Shown here one piece after another: positions 1 through 10,843 of a stretch of 64,000 nucleotides of DNA. The position numbers and the translations under genes were made by a program. The DNA comes from Trifolium pratense (lineage: Eukaryota; Streptophyta; Magnoliopsida; Fabales; Fabaceae), in the NCBI RefSeq assembly GCF_020283565.1, contig NC_060063.1, positions 20,216,720 through 20,280,719 on the forward strand, written 5' to 3'. Position 1 is the stretch's first letter. The number at the start of each line of letters is the position of its first letter. The notes below the pieces were generated by a model that ran no database searches, was not told the origin of the DNA, and saw nothing but the letters and a program-made list of their open reading frames with translations.

Positions 1-52
1 AAAAAGATTTATCATGGTAGAATTTTATTAAATAATGGGTTTGGGTGTTACA
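1..52 (+). mobile_element. 3' end of an LTR, family C non-autonomous element
   Basis: The segment ends in GGGTTTGGGTGTTACA and is followed within three bases by TGGTATCAGAGCC, the usual primer-binding site for initiator-Met tRNA. The reverse complement of the same LTR edge and PBS is seen at 39273-39300 in element C. This is therefore the 3' edge of a 5' LTR on the + strand. The rest of the LTR lies outside the window. Confidence 0.85.
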
Positions 53-364
53 ATTGGTATCAGAGCCCCGTTGTCTTCGGACTGTGTGGGTTATGTGTCG
101 ATCAGAGCAGGACTGTGCGGTCAGACCAAGTGAGTATTGTGTGTCAGTCGCGTTTGTCTAACAATTTTGTTGTGTTTGTTTTGTGAAATCACTTATGTTG
201 TTCATTTAGGAACTATGAGTGGTGTGAATTGGATTAATCGATCCATTCTTTTGTTGAGTAGTGGTGTGAGTGCTATACTTCTATGTTTATAATAGTTGTA
301 TATGCTTAGAGTTTAACCTTTGTGTAGTTTAAACTTGGTTGATTGATGCTTATTTGCTAATTGT

Positions 365-460
365 TGACGATCCGGCATGATATAAAACTGCATGTGATGA
401 TCCGGCATGATATAAAACTGCATATGACGATCCGGCATGATATAAAACTGTATGTGGTGA
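365..460 (+). repeat. 30-bp minisatellite, 3 copies, inside family C interior
   Basis: A 30-bp unit containing GATCCGGCATGATATAAAAC is repeated three times in tandem. The homologous place in element C (38919-38978, reverse complement) has only two copies. Unit number therefore differs between family members. Confidence 0.85.
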
Positions 461-840
461 CGATTTGAAATAATTTTAAAAACTAATATTATTTCTTGAA
501 GATTTTGGTGAAAATAAAGAGTTATTTTCTTTTGAATAAGTGAAAATTAAATTTTCAAGATAGTGAGAAGAGTAGGATGTTAGTGAATCCTAGTGTGTGT
601 TGTTATATGTTTGTTTATAACATGTGCTAGATGATTACTAGGAACTCGAATTGTCATGCGTTTTATGAGTAAAAATATAAAGATCTCATAATTCTATGTT
701 GTGTTTGTTGATACATGATTCTAATTGTACTTTAAAGTCTATAATGATGTTATATGCTTGAAGTTTTGGATTTTGTGGATCAGTGAGTCGAGAAAACGAG
801 AGTTTAGTGAGCGTAAGTTCAAAACCGTAGCAGAGCACCC

Positions 841-972
841 AGATTTTTGGATGTGCTCGCTAGGCGAGGAACGAACCTCACTGAGTCTCGCTAAGTCTTG
901 CTAAATCCTGTGAATGTTTTTGACTTGTCTCGCCGGGAGCTCGCTAGCTTTTGCTAAGCGAGGGAGCCAGAC
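841..972 (+). repeat. Cluster of short dyads with CTCGCTAAGCGAG-like core
   Basis: Several short GC-rich motifs built on CTCGCT and AGCGAG occur within 130 bases of AT-rich DNA, for example GCTCGCTAGGCGAG, CTCGCTAAG and GCTAAGCGAG. Many are partial palindromes. The same cluster is kept in element C near 38405-38520, so it belongs to the family. Confidence 0.55.
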
Positions 973-3647
973 AAGAAATTTATTTTGTTGATGTCTTGTC
1001 CTAAGTTGATTAGATGTGAGATTCTTGTTTTGTTGTGTTTGTTAGGACTAGAATAAATGTGAATATGAATTATTGCTATGCAATATTCATTTTCTTGTGT
1101 TGTTTTGATTTCCTAACTTTGAGAGGTGAAGGAAGTATAGGTTACTTGGATGCTTGCATGATTTTGTGTAAGTGTTTAGGTATCGTGGGTTGGGTTTTGC
1201 CCCTGTATGCGACATGCGTGTAAACGATGTCGATACTAGTTTCTTCTTTTGGGGAGAATATGTTTAGAGACGATAGAACCGTTAGGTGTGAGCACCAGAA
1301 GTTCTAGTGGAAGAGTGTAGGTGGGTTTGAGATAAGTGGGGGAGAAGGTTATATCTCTCCGAGATGTTTTGAACGTGAGAAGATGAGATGAGTAGAGATG
1401 TTCTTGAAGCGGAATATTCAGGAAGTGATGACGTTGTTCGAAGTGGAAGAATGGGAGCAATAAGTTGTGAGAAACTACTAGAAGGGAAGTTGTCAGACCA
1501 AGTGTTTCGCCGTAGGGGCATTAGTGAGATTGGTTAAGTAAGATGAAGAGCATTTGGGACGATAGATGATTGTGTGTTGCACTAAAAGTATGAAGGCGTC
1601 ATTTTGTGGACCAAAGTTTAAGTACCTATTTGATCGGAAGGAGTCGAATATGAGGAAGAGGGAGTGATTAGGATTCTTGAGAGGTGATGATTTTGAAGTA
1701 AGTTGTCATCCAAGTGGATCGGATGTTGTAGCGGGTGCTTGAGTAAGAAGTTTTACGCGAGTCGAGCATATGGTAGTAGGTTGAATTGGTTGAACAATTT
1801 GGAGTTCTAAGTCTAGTGTGCGAAGTGATTTCCAGAAGAGATTTGAGAAGCTTAGAGAAAGAGATGTGAAGATTAGTGAACCGTTGGTGTTAATTAATCG
1901 ATGAAGGGAAGTAGGTTTTAAAGTAGATGAGAATGGAATTAAGAGGCATTGTGATAGGATGAGTATGATTGTTGAATCATTGAAAGTAAGGATTGTATGA
2001 GTAGTCGAGTTTATTCAAACATGGAAGTAGGATAACAATTCGAAAGATTTTGTGAGAGGCTTGTCGAAGAAAGGGTAATTGGATTTGGATAATGACAGGG
2101 CAATTTGTGTCGAAGTTGAATGAGATCCTAGAGGTGGAGATGAAGCTAAATGAGAGGTATCATTTTTGAATGATGAAGAATAAGAAAGTTAGTCATTGAA
2201 GAACGTGCAGAGAATGAGTAGTAGGAGGTCATGTTGGAAGTGACTTGTGTTAGGTGAGAGTTTGCGAAAAGGATTACCGCACACATGAGTAGATGTCGTG
2301 TTTGAGCACATATAGTGAGGAGTTGAAGGCAATGCCTAAGGTAAGTGTCGGAGAGCATTTGGTAGTGCCCACAAGATAAGAGTGAGTAAGTATTTGCTAA
2401 GGAATCTGGATTTATGGAATAGGAAGGTCAGTGGAGACTAGTGTTGTTAGATGCATCGTGGATGTTGATGTAGTATGGTCACAATCGGTGACAATGAAGT
2501 AAAGGATTTTAAATTGTTTCATCATGGATGATGGAACAGTAATGATTTGGTGTATAACTTAAAGTGTATTTTTGGACGAGAATTTTTGGAAATTTTCTAG
2601 AGATGTCATATTGGGAGTAGACAAGGAGTCATTAGTAAGAATACTAAGACAAAGGTTGATTAGAATTTAATGGATAGAATTAGATTGAATGACGAGTATT
2701 GGAGTTTTTGAGGATTAAATTCAAGAGTTTGATTTTGGTATCGAATGTACTAAGGAAGAGTTTAAAGATAGCTATCCATAGAGAGATGATGATTGGTAGA
2801 GGTCGGAGGTGAATAAGAAACCGATGGGTGAATAAACAGAGAAGAGTATGCTTGTTGCAATTCTAGGTGATGGGGAACGTGGATAGATGGATTGTGAGCG
2901 AATTGAAGATGTCGTTTTGGAATCAACGAGATAGGAGTTATGATTGTTGGAGAACCAATTTTAGGCGGTGGCCTAATTTTGAAGTAGTGAATTACAAAAA
3001 GATTAAGGAGGATGATATTGGAAAATGTTTGCGTTAAGGAATGCAAACGTTGGTTAAGAGATGACTTGAGAACGAAGTAGTCGTATTGGGATTTGACTCA
3101 ATGATTGGAGATATGTGAAAAGGAATTTGACGGTTAGAAACGATAATTCTAAGATGTGTCGAGGAAGATTTGAGAATGTTGGTCATCAAGTGATTGTTGG
3201 AATTGAATTATCGAGTGATATGTTTGGAATAAGATACGACATGAATAAGTGATGTAACACGGTTAAGTGATTCATGAGGGAAGCAGAGACTTATAGGATT
3301 TGTGGAGTTGTGGAGTATTCCACGGGAGTATCTTTCGGAGTGTGTTCGATTAGTTGTACTTGTTGTGGGTAGCATCATGCGTACCGTAGAATGTGAGTCT
3401 ATAGATGTTTCGTGCGAAGTTGACGTTTTAGCGGTTTGATAAGAATGGTTTATGCCGATATCATGATTGTTGACTATCTATCGACAAATTGAGGAACTGG
3501 CCGTCCTTGATCTCTTGTTGATAAATAGGCAAAAATTATGTTGGATGGGATAAACTAATTTTGTCAAACTTAGTAATGTGTAGCGTTTTGTTGGAGGGTC
3601 GGATACAGGAGTTATCCGAAGTTGTTTTAGTCGCGTAATTTTCGAGG

Positions 3648-3850
3648 AAGTTGTTCATTTAGATCATACGACCATGGTTACTACACTTATTCTCCACTCT
3701 TCTTCTTCACTACAACTTCTAAACTTACTATATACACTACACTTATTATCTACATTACACTAAAATTTCTTCTCTACATTACACACTAACTCCATCTATA
3801 CACTACAACTTCAACATCTCTTCTCCAAAACCGGCGACCGTATACATACT
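3648..3850. other. Pyrimidine/CA-rich spacer
   Basis: Low-complexity sequence made of imperfect repeats around TACACTAC, ACTTCTTCT and ATTACAC. No gene or element end was recognised. It lies between the broken family C element and the PMD-like reading frame, and may include the eroded 5' part of that gene. Confidence 0.5.
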
Positions 3851-5371
3851 ATGTATTTGCCGTTGTTGGAAGATATACCGACAATAAGAAGGTATAGTTG
3901 GGGTTCTACTTGTTTGGTCTCGTTGTATAGAGGCTTGTGTGATGCGGCCACTGCATCAAAAAAAGTGAATTCAATTTCCGGATGCACCATACTTCTTCAA
4001 GCATGGGTACATTCTCGCATCCGATTATTCCAACGTGAAAGAGTCATAAATCCACCCGCCGAGAGGCCATTGGCCCTTAAGTAAGTATATATTATTTTAT
4101 TAATAATAAATATGAATATGTGCTTCTTCGAAACAAATAAATATGAACAGTTATTTTAGGTGGGTTGCTGCCGGGACAAGGTATCAAGGTGATCCAGCCC
4201 ACAATTTAAATGCTGCTACTACCATGCTCGATCATATGGGGGAAAATGATGTAATATATATTCTACTCTTTCTTTCTTAATTATTTCCATACTATATTCA
4301 TACACTATTAAAAAAATCTAACTTTTTTTTTTAATCTACCAGTTTATTTGGACTCCTTACGGAGATAACGAGATGATGTATCCAGCGGACATGGCATGTT
4401 GGTTAGCAACCACATATCTCATTAATTTTGGAATTGTTAAGTTTCACCAAACTGACCGAGTCTGGTTACAATTTGGACTTAATAATGAGGTAACGGACCA
4501 CGCATAAATCATGAAACATTACCACAAGATAGACATGCGAAAAAAAGTTCATGATTGGGCCGCTTACTTTCATGCTGAAATCCAACAGTGGGATACTCGC
4601 CATCTTCGTGTTCTACAAGGAGTTCCGGTCAACACTGTACCACTGATGCAGTCAACCGAGTATTTAACTCAATATCGAAGAGACTACATGCCCTATTTGT
4701 CCGAGGATTATTATTTGAGTGACCCACATCCACGTCTTGAGATGCAACCACAATACACCAATATCTCACACCCATTTACCCAACAACAAGAACAACAAAC
4801 CATCTTCACACAACCATTTACCCAACAACAACATACCTATATCCCAGATCCACCATTATTATTCACCCAACAACAACAACATACATATATCTCAGACCCA
4901 CCATCATTTACCTTTACCCCACAACAACAACAACATAACTCTACCCCACAACAACAACCATTTACCCAACATTCGATGTCGATGTCATTTAGTGATTCCG
5001 ATTTTGTAACCCCATTTTCACAAACGTGGAATTTCTTCGACTTCCACCACAACAACTTCGAATCACCGGGAACACAATGTTTCAATGATAATTTCAGAAA
5101 TCTTTACCAATCCAGTGATTCTACACAACCCCAACCGACCCAACAACCCCCTCACCCTCAGGAATTAACGTGGACACAATTATCGGGCGATTATTTAAAC
5201 TTGACGTGGGCTCAAGGTCAAGGTTCTGCATCGGCTCCGGTTGAACCCCCTCTCCAGTAACAGCAGCTAGAAATTTTCTTGGAGTACAGGAGGATAATGA
5301 CACCGATGATGAAGAACTATTTGGACTTGGACTTCGTCCTCGTAATCGTCCCCCTTGTGGAACCGGTGGAC
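3851..5371 (+). pseudogene. Plant mobile domain (PMD, MAIN/'phosphatase 7 long form'-like) gene, broken
   Basis: Three exons can be joined: 3851-4080, 4160-4250 and 4343 onward, with GTAAGT and GTAATA donors and AG acceptors, all phases compatible. Exon 1 encodes LYRGLCDAATASKK and GCTILLQAWVHSRI, typical of the plant mobile domain. Exon 3 gives the FIWTPYGDNEM block and RVWLQFGL, then KIDMRKKVHDW. The C-terminal part is rich in Gln, His and Pro, with many CAACAA codons. Two lesions are visible. An in-frame TAA lies at 4505-4507, before the continuation at 4511-5260. A frame change at the C5 run 5246-5250 puts the family-like tail, RPRNRPPCGTGGHM at 5338-5368, in another frame. The domain's N-terminal part also seems absent. 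PMD proteins occur as host genes and inside transposons; which applies here is unclear. Confidence 0.7.
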
Positions 5372-5760
5372 ACATGTAGTATTAGTGTGTATTATTACTA
5401 CTATTTGAATAAAATATATTTCGCAATGTATATATTTATTAATTATAATTATTTAAAAAAAAAAGGCCATTTTTGGGCAAAAACGTAAAAAAAAAAAAAA
5501 AAAAAAAAAAACCTGCAAGACTGCCTTCACACAGGCACTGAAATCGATGTCAGTCAATGGCGTCACTCGCAATTCCGCCATCCATATGTCAATGGCGAGA
5601 CTGCCTTTTCCGCCATACACACTAACATGGCGTTATTCCCAGTTCCGCCATGTGCAGGCACCTGCACAGCAACAGTTTTTTGTCTGGAACAGGGGTATTA
5701 CGATAATTATTTTGAAAACGGGGGTATTACGGAAATAAAGGAAAAAAGTGGGGGTATAGG
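5372..5760. other. PMD 3' flank with A25 tract and GC-richer remnant
   Basis: An AT-rich 3' flank runs into 25 consecutive A residues (about 5487-5511). After that comes a more GC-rich 250 bp with repeated CAATGGCG and TTCCGCCAT words and two GGGGGTATTACG copies. It looks like a fragment of an unidentified repeat. No ORF is convincing. Confidence 0.4.
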
Positions 5761-6786
5761 GAGAAAAAAATATTTAAATGTATTATTAATAATTTTAAGT
5801 CATTCAATATATGTATTTGTACAAATATTAATGTAAATATTAATTTATAGTTTATTATTAATGATTATAAGTAACTGGTTACACATATTAGTTCAAGTAT
5901 ATTAGTGTCAATATTAGCTCATAATTTATTATTGATGATTTCTAGTCACTCAATATATGTAAAGTATTATAGTATTATTTTAAGTTACACAGTTTCATCT
6001 TATAATAATCAACTTAGATTTTTACTTGCCAAAAATAGAGGATAATTAATTAAATTTATAGTACGTATTAGATAAAATTAGCAATTGAACTAGCATATAT
6101 AAATATGAAATGACATTGACATAAAAAAAATATTTAATTAATATTTAATTTTTTAAGTCCCATGTTTTCAAATTTGTTACAATTTTAGTCCTATCTCAAT
6201 GTTTTTTCTTTTTTTCCGTAAAAGTAGCGACTTTTAATGTCAAAAAATATGAGTTTTGGTCTCGAATTTGATATTTCATCTTTAGATTCAATGTTTGAGA
6301 CAATAAATGACATTTTATGGCCAAAAATCATAATTTTTAGAGTAAAAATATGGATTGGTACCAAAAATTATAACATGAAAATAGAGAGACCAAATGGTTC
6401 GATTTGAAAATAACTATTTTTATGAGTTTGATAAATTTGGAGACCAAAAATGCTATTAAACTATCTATATATTATTATTTTTTTGGCCCACCCACAATAT
6501 TTTTTCTAGTTCCGTCACCGTTTCTAACATTACAAATGTAGGTGGTTTATATTCAACTCACGTATGCCGATGCATAACTTTGACGATTAATATTTTTAAT
6601 TGTATAATAGTAAAAATTATAAAAATTTGATATTTTGAAAATACTAATCAAAACTAATCCAAAATCTTATATGCTAATTTTTATTTTTATTTATTAGTAG
6701 AAAAATATGGTCAATCCAAGATATATAAATAGTGTACATTTTCAAAATGAGTCACTCATTGTGGGAAGTTCACACCGAAACTCATG
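5761..6786. other. AT-rich intergenic DNA upstream of the SSL gene
   Basis: Very AT-rich sequence without a recognisable gene. Words such as TATTAATAATTTTAAGTCA and AATATTAGTTCATAATTTATTA recur at 5780-5960, suggesting a short degenerate tandem duplication of about 80-90 bases. The remainder holds the distal promoter region of the downstream gene. Confidence 0.4.
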
Positions 6787-6789
6787 TAT

Positions 6790-6843
6790 TCTATATATAT
6801 ATATATATAGTGTAAGAGAATTTAGCCGAGACTATATATACAA
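6790..6843 (+). promoter_or_regulatory. TATA-type core promoter of the SSL gene
   Basis: A (TA)n run at about 6792-6809 and a second TATA-like ACTATATATACA at about 6831-6842 lie 60-75 and about 30 bases before the first suitable ATG at 6869. Either could position transcription, leaving a very short leader. No tissue-specific element was identified with confidence. Confidence 0.4.
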
Positions 6844-7737
6844 TAGTAGAGCACATGACTTCAAGAACATGTCTAATCTTCCTTTGTACACAACAATGGC
6901 ACTAACCATAAGCTTGATTCTAGTAGCTTTAGTTGCTCTGACAATTCAAGTCTTCTACTTTTCACCCATAGATCCCGTTTTGCTGAAAATTCCATCTCCT
7001 CTATCTTCTAATTCTTCAACCAAAAACAATCAATTACAGGTGAAAATTTAACAAATACTTGTTAGATGATCAAATTATATAGTAAGTTAGTAAAAGATTT
7101 AGTATTTGTGCAGATGTTTTGGTTAACATGAGTTGTTCTTTAAATAGTAATATTATTTTCTATGATAATTGTCCAAGTCAGATTAAACATTTTCTTGTTG
7201 TTGATAGGTTGGGGCATACTTATACCCCTATATTCCGGTTTTTTTTTTTTTAGTTTAGGCCCTCTTTATTATAAAAAATAAATAAAAATTGTCTGAGTCG
7301 GATAAAAGATTTAGTATATGTACTAATTAATTTTTTCTTCGATATAGAATGTGATTAAGCTTGGAGAAGGATTTCTAAAGCAACCAGAAGATGTTTGTGT
7401 AGATCATAAAGAAGGTATCTTGTATACAGCTACAAGAGATGGTTGGATTAAAAGAATGGTTAGGAATGGAAAATGGGAGAATTGGAAGCATATAGATAGT
7501 TCAACTTTGCTTGGAATCACAACTTCAAAAGATGGTGGTCTCATTGTTTGTGATACTGCCTTGGTAAGTAAATAATTCATAGTCACGATTTCAAACCAAT
7601 TAAATTGTTTCGGTTTTTCCTTCAAAAAAAAATAAAAAAATAAAATTGTTTCGGTTTTTTTTCATGTTCGGTTCCAAACCGAACCAAATTAATTAATCGA
7701 GCTCGGTGTTGATTTTACATAATTTATAAAAAAAAAA

Positions 7738-7860
7738 ATTGTCACCTAATGGTTAGAAATTTCACCCTTAATTAGATAAGTTGTATTACCGGGGTTCGAA
7801 CTCCGGCCCCCACCATAAATAATACAATGCCCTGCCAACCAAGTTATAATTGATGATTAG
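7738..7860 (+). mobile_element. tRNA-derived SINE-like sequence in SSL intron 2
   Basis: CACCTAATGGTTAGAAATTTC resembles a pol III A box. GGGGTTCGAACTCC (7791-7804) is a near-consensus B box (GGTTCGANNCC). Spacing and layout match plant tRNA-derived SINEs. No clear target duplication was found. Confidence 0.6.
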
Positions 7861-8600
7861 ATAGTTGAACCAAATAATTAAATTTTATTATTATTTATTT
7901 TATTTTACACTATATTAAAAATGTCATAAAAATTATGTTATGTTTATTTATTTTTAATCATATATTATTTTTCTCATTAGATCTCAAATACTTGCTCCAA
8001 TTGTTAAAAAACAATTGCCATTCAAAATGTTTGATTAGAAGTTGAATTATTTTTTAATTTATTTAAATTAAATTTTTTAAAATGTCAATTCGGTTGAACA
8101 AAATCAACTTCTTCACCCATGTTCGATTACTAGTGGGAATAATTCTTAACTAAATTTTACTTACGTTGAACTCTAAATTACCAAAATCTCCTTCTTCTGA
8201 GAATCATAAGTTATTAAAAAAAGAAGAAAGATCTAGTTTGTATATTTTAATAAATAAAAAAAAAAAGCCAAGTTTGTAAATTACGTATAATTATATTTTG
8301 CAGGGTTTATTCAAGGTTACAGAAGATGGTTTCAGTGTCATCGTTTCACATGCCAATGGTTCTCAATTAATGTGAGTTTCAGACTAAAATAACTCAAGTG
8401 TTCATTGGTTTCCTGTTTTGTTCATTTTGCATTAATGATTAGTTAGATTAAATAATTTGCAAATGTTTTGACCAAAAAATAAAAAAGGAGTCAAGATCTG
8501 CCCTATATATCTTAATCCAACTGGGGGTTTAGTCTCCACTAACTTATTTATTTTATTACTAGTAAAATAATTTTCTCTTTACTCTCATTAAAAATTAAGT

Positions 8601-8728
8601 ACTGTCTAGTAAGAATAGCCTAGTTGATGACTATTATTAATTAGACATATGCACGAGTCTCGGATTCGAACCTCAAATTTCTTACTTCTCAACATTTATG
8701 ACTAACTATTATACTAAAAAAGAATAAT
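8601..8728 (+). mobile_element. SINE with 11-bp target duplication in SSL intron 3
   Basis: A 128-bp unit has an A-box-like AATAGCCTAGTTGATGAC and a B box GGATTCGAACCT (8661-8672), and ends in an A-rich tail. It is flanked on both sides by AAAAATTAAGT (8590-8600 and 8729-8739), an 11-bp target-site duplication as made by LINE-type integration. Confidence 0.72.
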
Positions 8729-9429
8729 AAAAATTAAGTGATGTTTCTACAACAAACGATTGCATAATTTTACGTGAAAAATCCAATAAATATGCTACAA
8801 TATTAGAGAAAATTGTTGAAAAATCGGTTGATTACATAAATATCAAGTGCATATTTTATTGTATCGTAAATAAAAATTTATACCAGTATATCGTTGTTAC
8901 CAGCAGTGATGATAACTTCTATTAATATTATATATTATATATATATTTTTTTAATAGCCTAATGGCTAAATTCACCTCTTAAAACTATGTCCACGAAGAA
9001 ATATTATATTCTTACTTATCCCTTGGATAATCATAACATTTAATGTCCAAAATTTTAAAAAATTGGGTATATGATACTCACTTAAATGTTCCATCCAATA
9101 TATATTCTTTATCTATTGACAGTGTATCCAATATATTCTATAAGCTTTTTACCCCGTAACTTCAATTCACCACCTTTGGCATATATTCCCAACAAGCTTT
9201 TAGCTCAATTGTCATCCGTATAAAAAGAAGATCATAGTTTTTAATGATGAAATAATTCGGAAGACTATTTATTTGATTAATTAAATAAATATTATTTCAA
9301 AAAGTTAATAATTATCTGCTATTAGTTTTTCTGAATTGAAAATATAAATTCATTTTTAAAAGTATCCTATATATTAAAACACACTATAATGCTGCTTGGT
9401 TTATTTTTACAACATATTAAGTTTGATTT

Positions 9430-9745
9430 TAAATTACATCTGCGGATGCGATCATTGAGATTATAATAGCAGCGACGCACATAGCAACTATTGTGTTGTG
9501 AAATGATTTTTAATGTATATACTAAGTGGCACCACCGTAAATTTTGATTTGGAAATATTTGAAATAAAAAGTTGAAAAACCCTTGGAATAAGATTTTTCA
9601 TTTGGTATGAAGTATTTTGGGATTAAGAGTTTTGAATTTTTTATTTTTGGTGGAAACATTTAAACGAAAATGTTTGAAATTATCTTATCTTGATGCGGTT
9701 TAGTTGTGGTCGTATATGTAATTAAAAATTATACCGCAAATTAAT
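9430..9745. mobile_element. MITE-like repeat with TTGCGG/CCGCAA words
   Basis: This part of intron 3 shares order and wording (GAAATA-TTTGAAAT-AAAAGTTGAAAAACCC, then AAATGTTTGAAATTAT, then CCGCAAATTAATTACGATACGG) with 43540-43870 in intron 5 of the second SSL copy. Related TTGCGG-rich bits occur at 14935-14985, 15815-15895 and 16495-16560. A short non-autonomous DNA transposon family is likely. Ends and class are not determined. Confidence 0.4.
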
Positions 9746-10176
9746 TACGATACGGTTGTGGAGGCTACTGCATCAAACAGAGGAATTTGCGGATGTTAAA
9801 ACCGCCGGAAACAAAGTGCAATTTCAAGGAATTTTAGCGGCGGAAACCTCCGGTAATGTTTAGGGGCCATGGCGCCATTTTTTTAAAAAAAAAAAACCAC
9901 CGGAAAATCAAATGAAACCGCCGAAATTGCTATATGCATTTAGAGGCGGAAAATCAGTGAGAATTTTGTGGCGTTTTAGAACCGTCGCTAAAGTCTAGGC
10001 GCTAAATTTTTAAAAAAAATTTAAAATAAACTGCCAGAAATGCAAACAAAAATTCTTTTTCCCCTACTTTATATATCCCGTTCATTTCTCTATCATATTT
10101 CATTTGCTAATATTTAAACTTTTACATTAAAGACAAGACTTATTTCCTAATATTTGTAATATTTAAACTTAATTTA

Positions 10177-10577
10177 GGGTCCGTTTGGTAAAAATAAGCT
10201 ATAAGCTAGCTGATAGCTGATAAGCTAGCTAATAGCTGAAAAGCTAGCTTATAGCTGATAGCTGAAAAGCTAGCTTATTGAAATTAAAGTGTTTGGTAAA
10301 ATTAGCTTTTAAAGTGGTTATTAAATATAAAATTACATAATTGATAGTGGGTAGTTTATTTTTTAGAGTGGGTAGTTATTAAATTAAAGGGTAAAAATGG
10401 AATAAAGTGTAAAAAGCTATAAGCTATAAGCTCAAATGCTACTTGAAATAGCATCTGAAAAAAAGCTATAAGCTAGTACAAAAAGCTTGTTACCAAACAC
10501 CTCTAATTTTTTGAAACAAGCTTATAAGCTCATATAATAAGTTATAAGCTAGCTTATTTGTGTTACCAAACAGAGCC
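10177..10577. mobile_element. Tourist (PIF/Harbinger-type) MITE
   Basis: 401 bp bounded by GGGTCCGTTTGGTAA and TTACCAAACAGAGCC, an imperfect terminal inverted repeat. It is flanked by the 3-bp duplication TTA (10174-10176, 10578-10580). The second segmental copy has the empty site AATTTAGTATTAAAG at about 42349-42363. The interior repeats AAGCTATAAGCTAGC-type words. No ORF. Confidence 0.85.
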
Positions 10578-10843
10578 TTAGTATTAAAGTGTTTTGAAAA
10601 AATATATTTTAAATAAATATTTAAATTTAAAAAGGAAACAAATTTTAAAAAAACATGGAAACTAATAAAAATAAAAAATATTATATTCATAAAAAATAAA
10701 ATAAAAAAATTACGTGGAACTTTCTGGCAATTTTGAACCGCCGCTAATACCAAACTAGGACAAACAAAAATTTGCTTTTCTGGCAGTTTAAAACCGCTGC
10801 TAATATCCAACATACATTTCCAGTGGCTTTGAACTGCTGCTAA

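Larger units (their letters stand above)
53..3647 (+). mobile_element. Interior of a non-autonomous LTR element (LARD-like), 3' truncated
   Basis: This stretch is similar along its length to the reverse complement of 35872-39290, the interior of the complete element C. It begins with the PBS and contains no long open reading frame on either strand. No protease, reverse transcriptase, RNase H or integrase motif can be read. Similarity to C stops after TTTTCGAGG, about 36 bases before the 3' LTR would begin, so the polypurine tract and 3' LTR are missing. A large retrotransposon derivative (LARD) that depends on another element's proteins is the best fit. A very decayed gypsy pol is the alternative. 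Confidence 0.75.

Noticed and set aside
365..460. CRISPR-like direct repeats
   Set aside because: Units are contiguous without spacers, in a plant retroelement; this is a minisatellite.
4719..5009. His/Asn/Pro-rich reading frame overlapping the PMD tail
   Set aside because: It is the +1/+2 frame of the CAACAA-rich PMD C-terminal region and has no independent features.
5487..5511. A25 tract as the tail of a processed retrocopy of the PMD gene
   Set aside because: The PMD sequence still contains two introns with good splice sites, so it is not a processed copy.
7791..7804. Genuine tRNA gene
   Set aside because: The B box is good, but no cloverleaf with acceptor stem can be drawn; a SINE head fits better.
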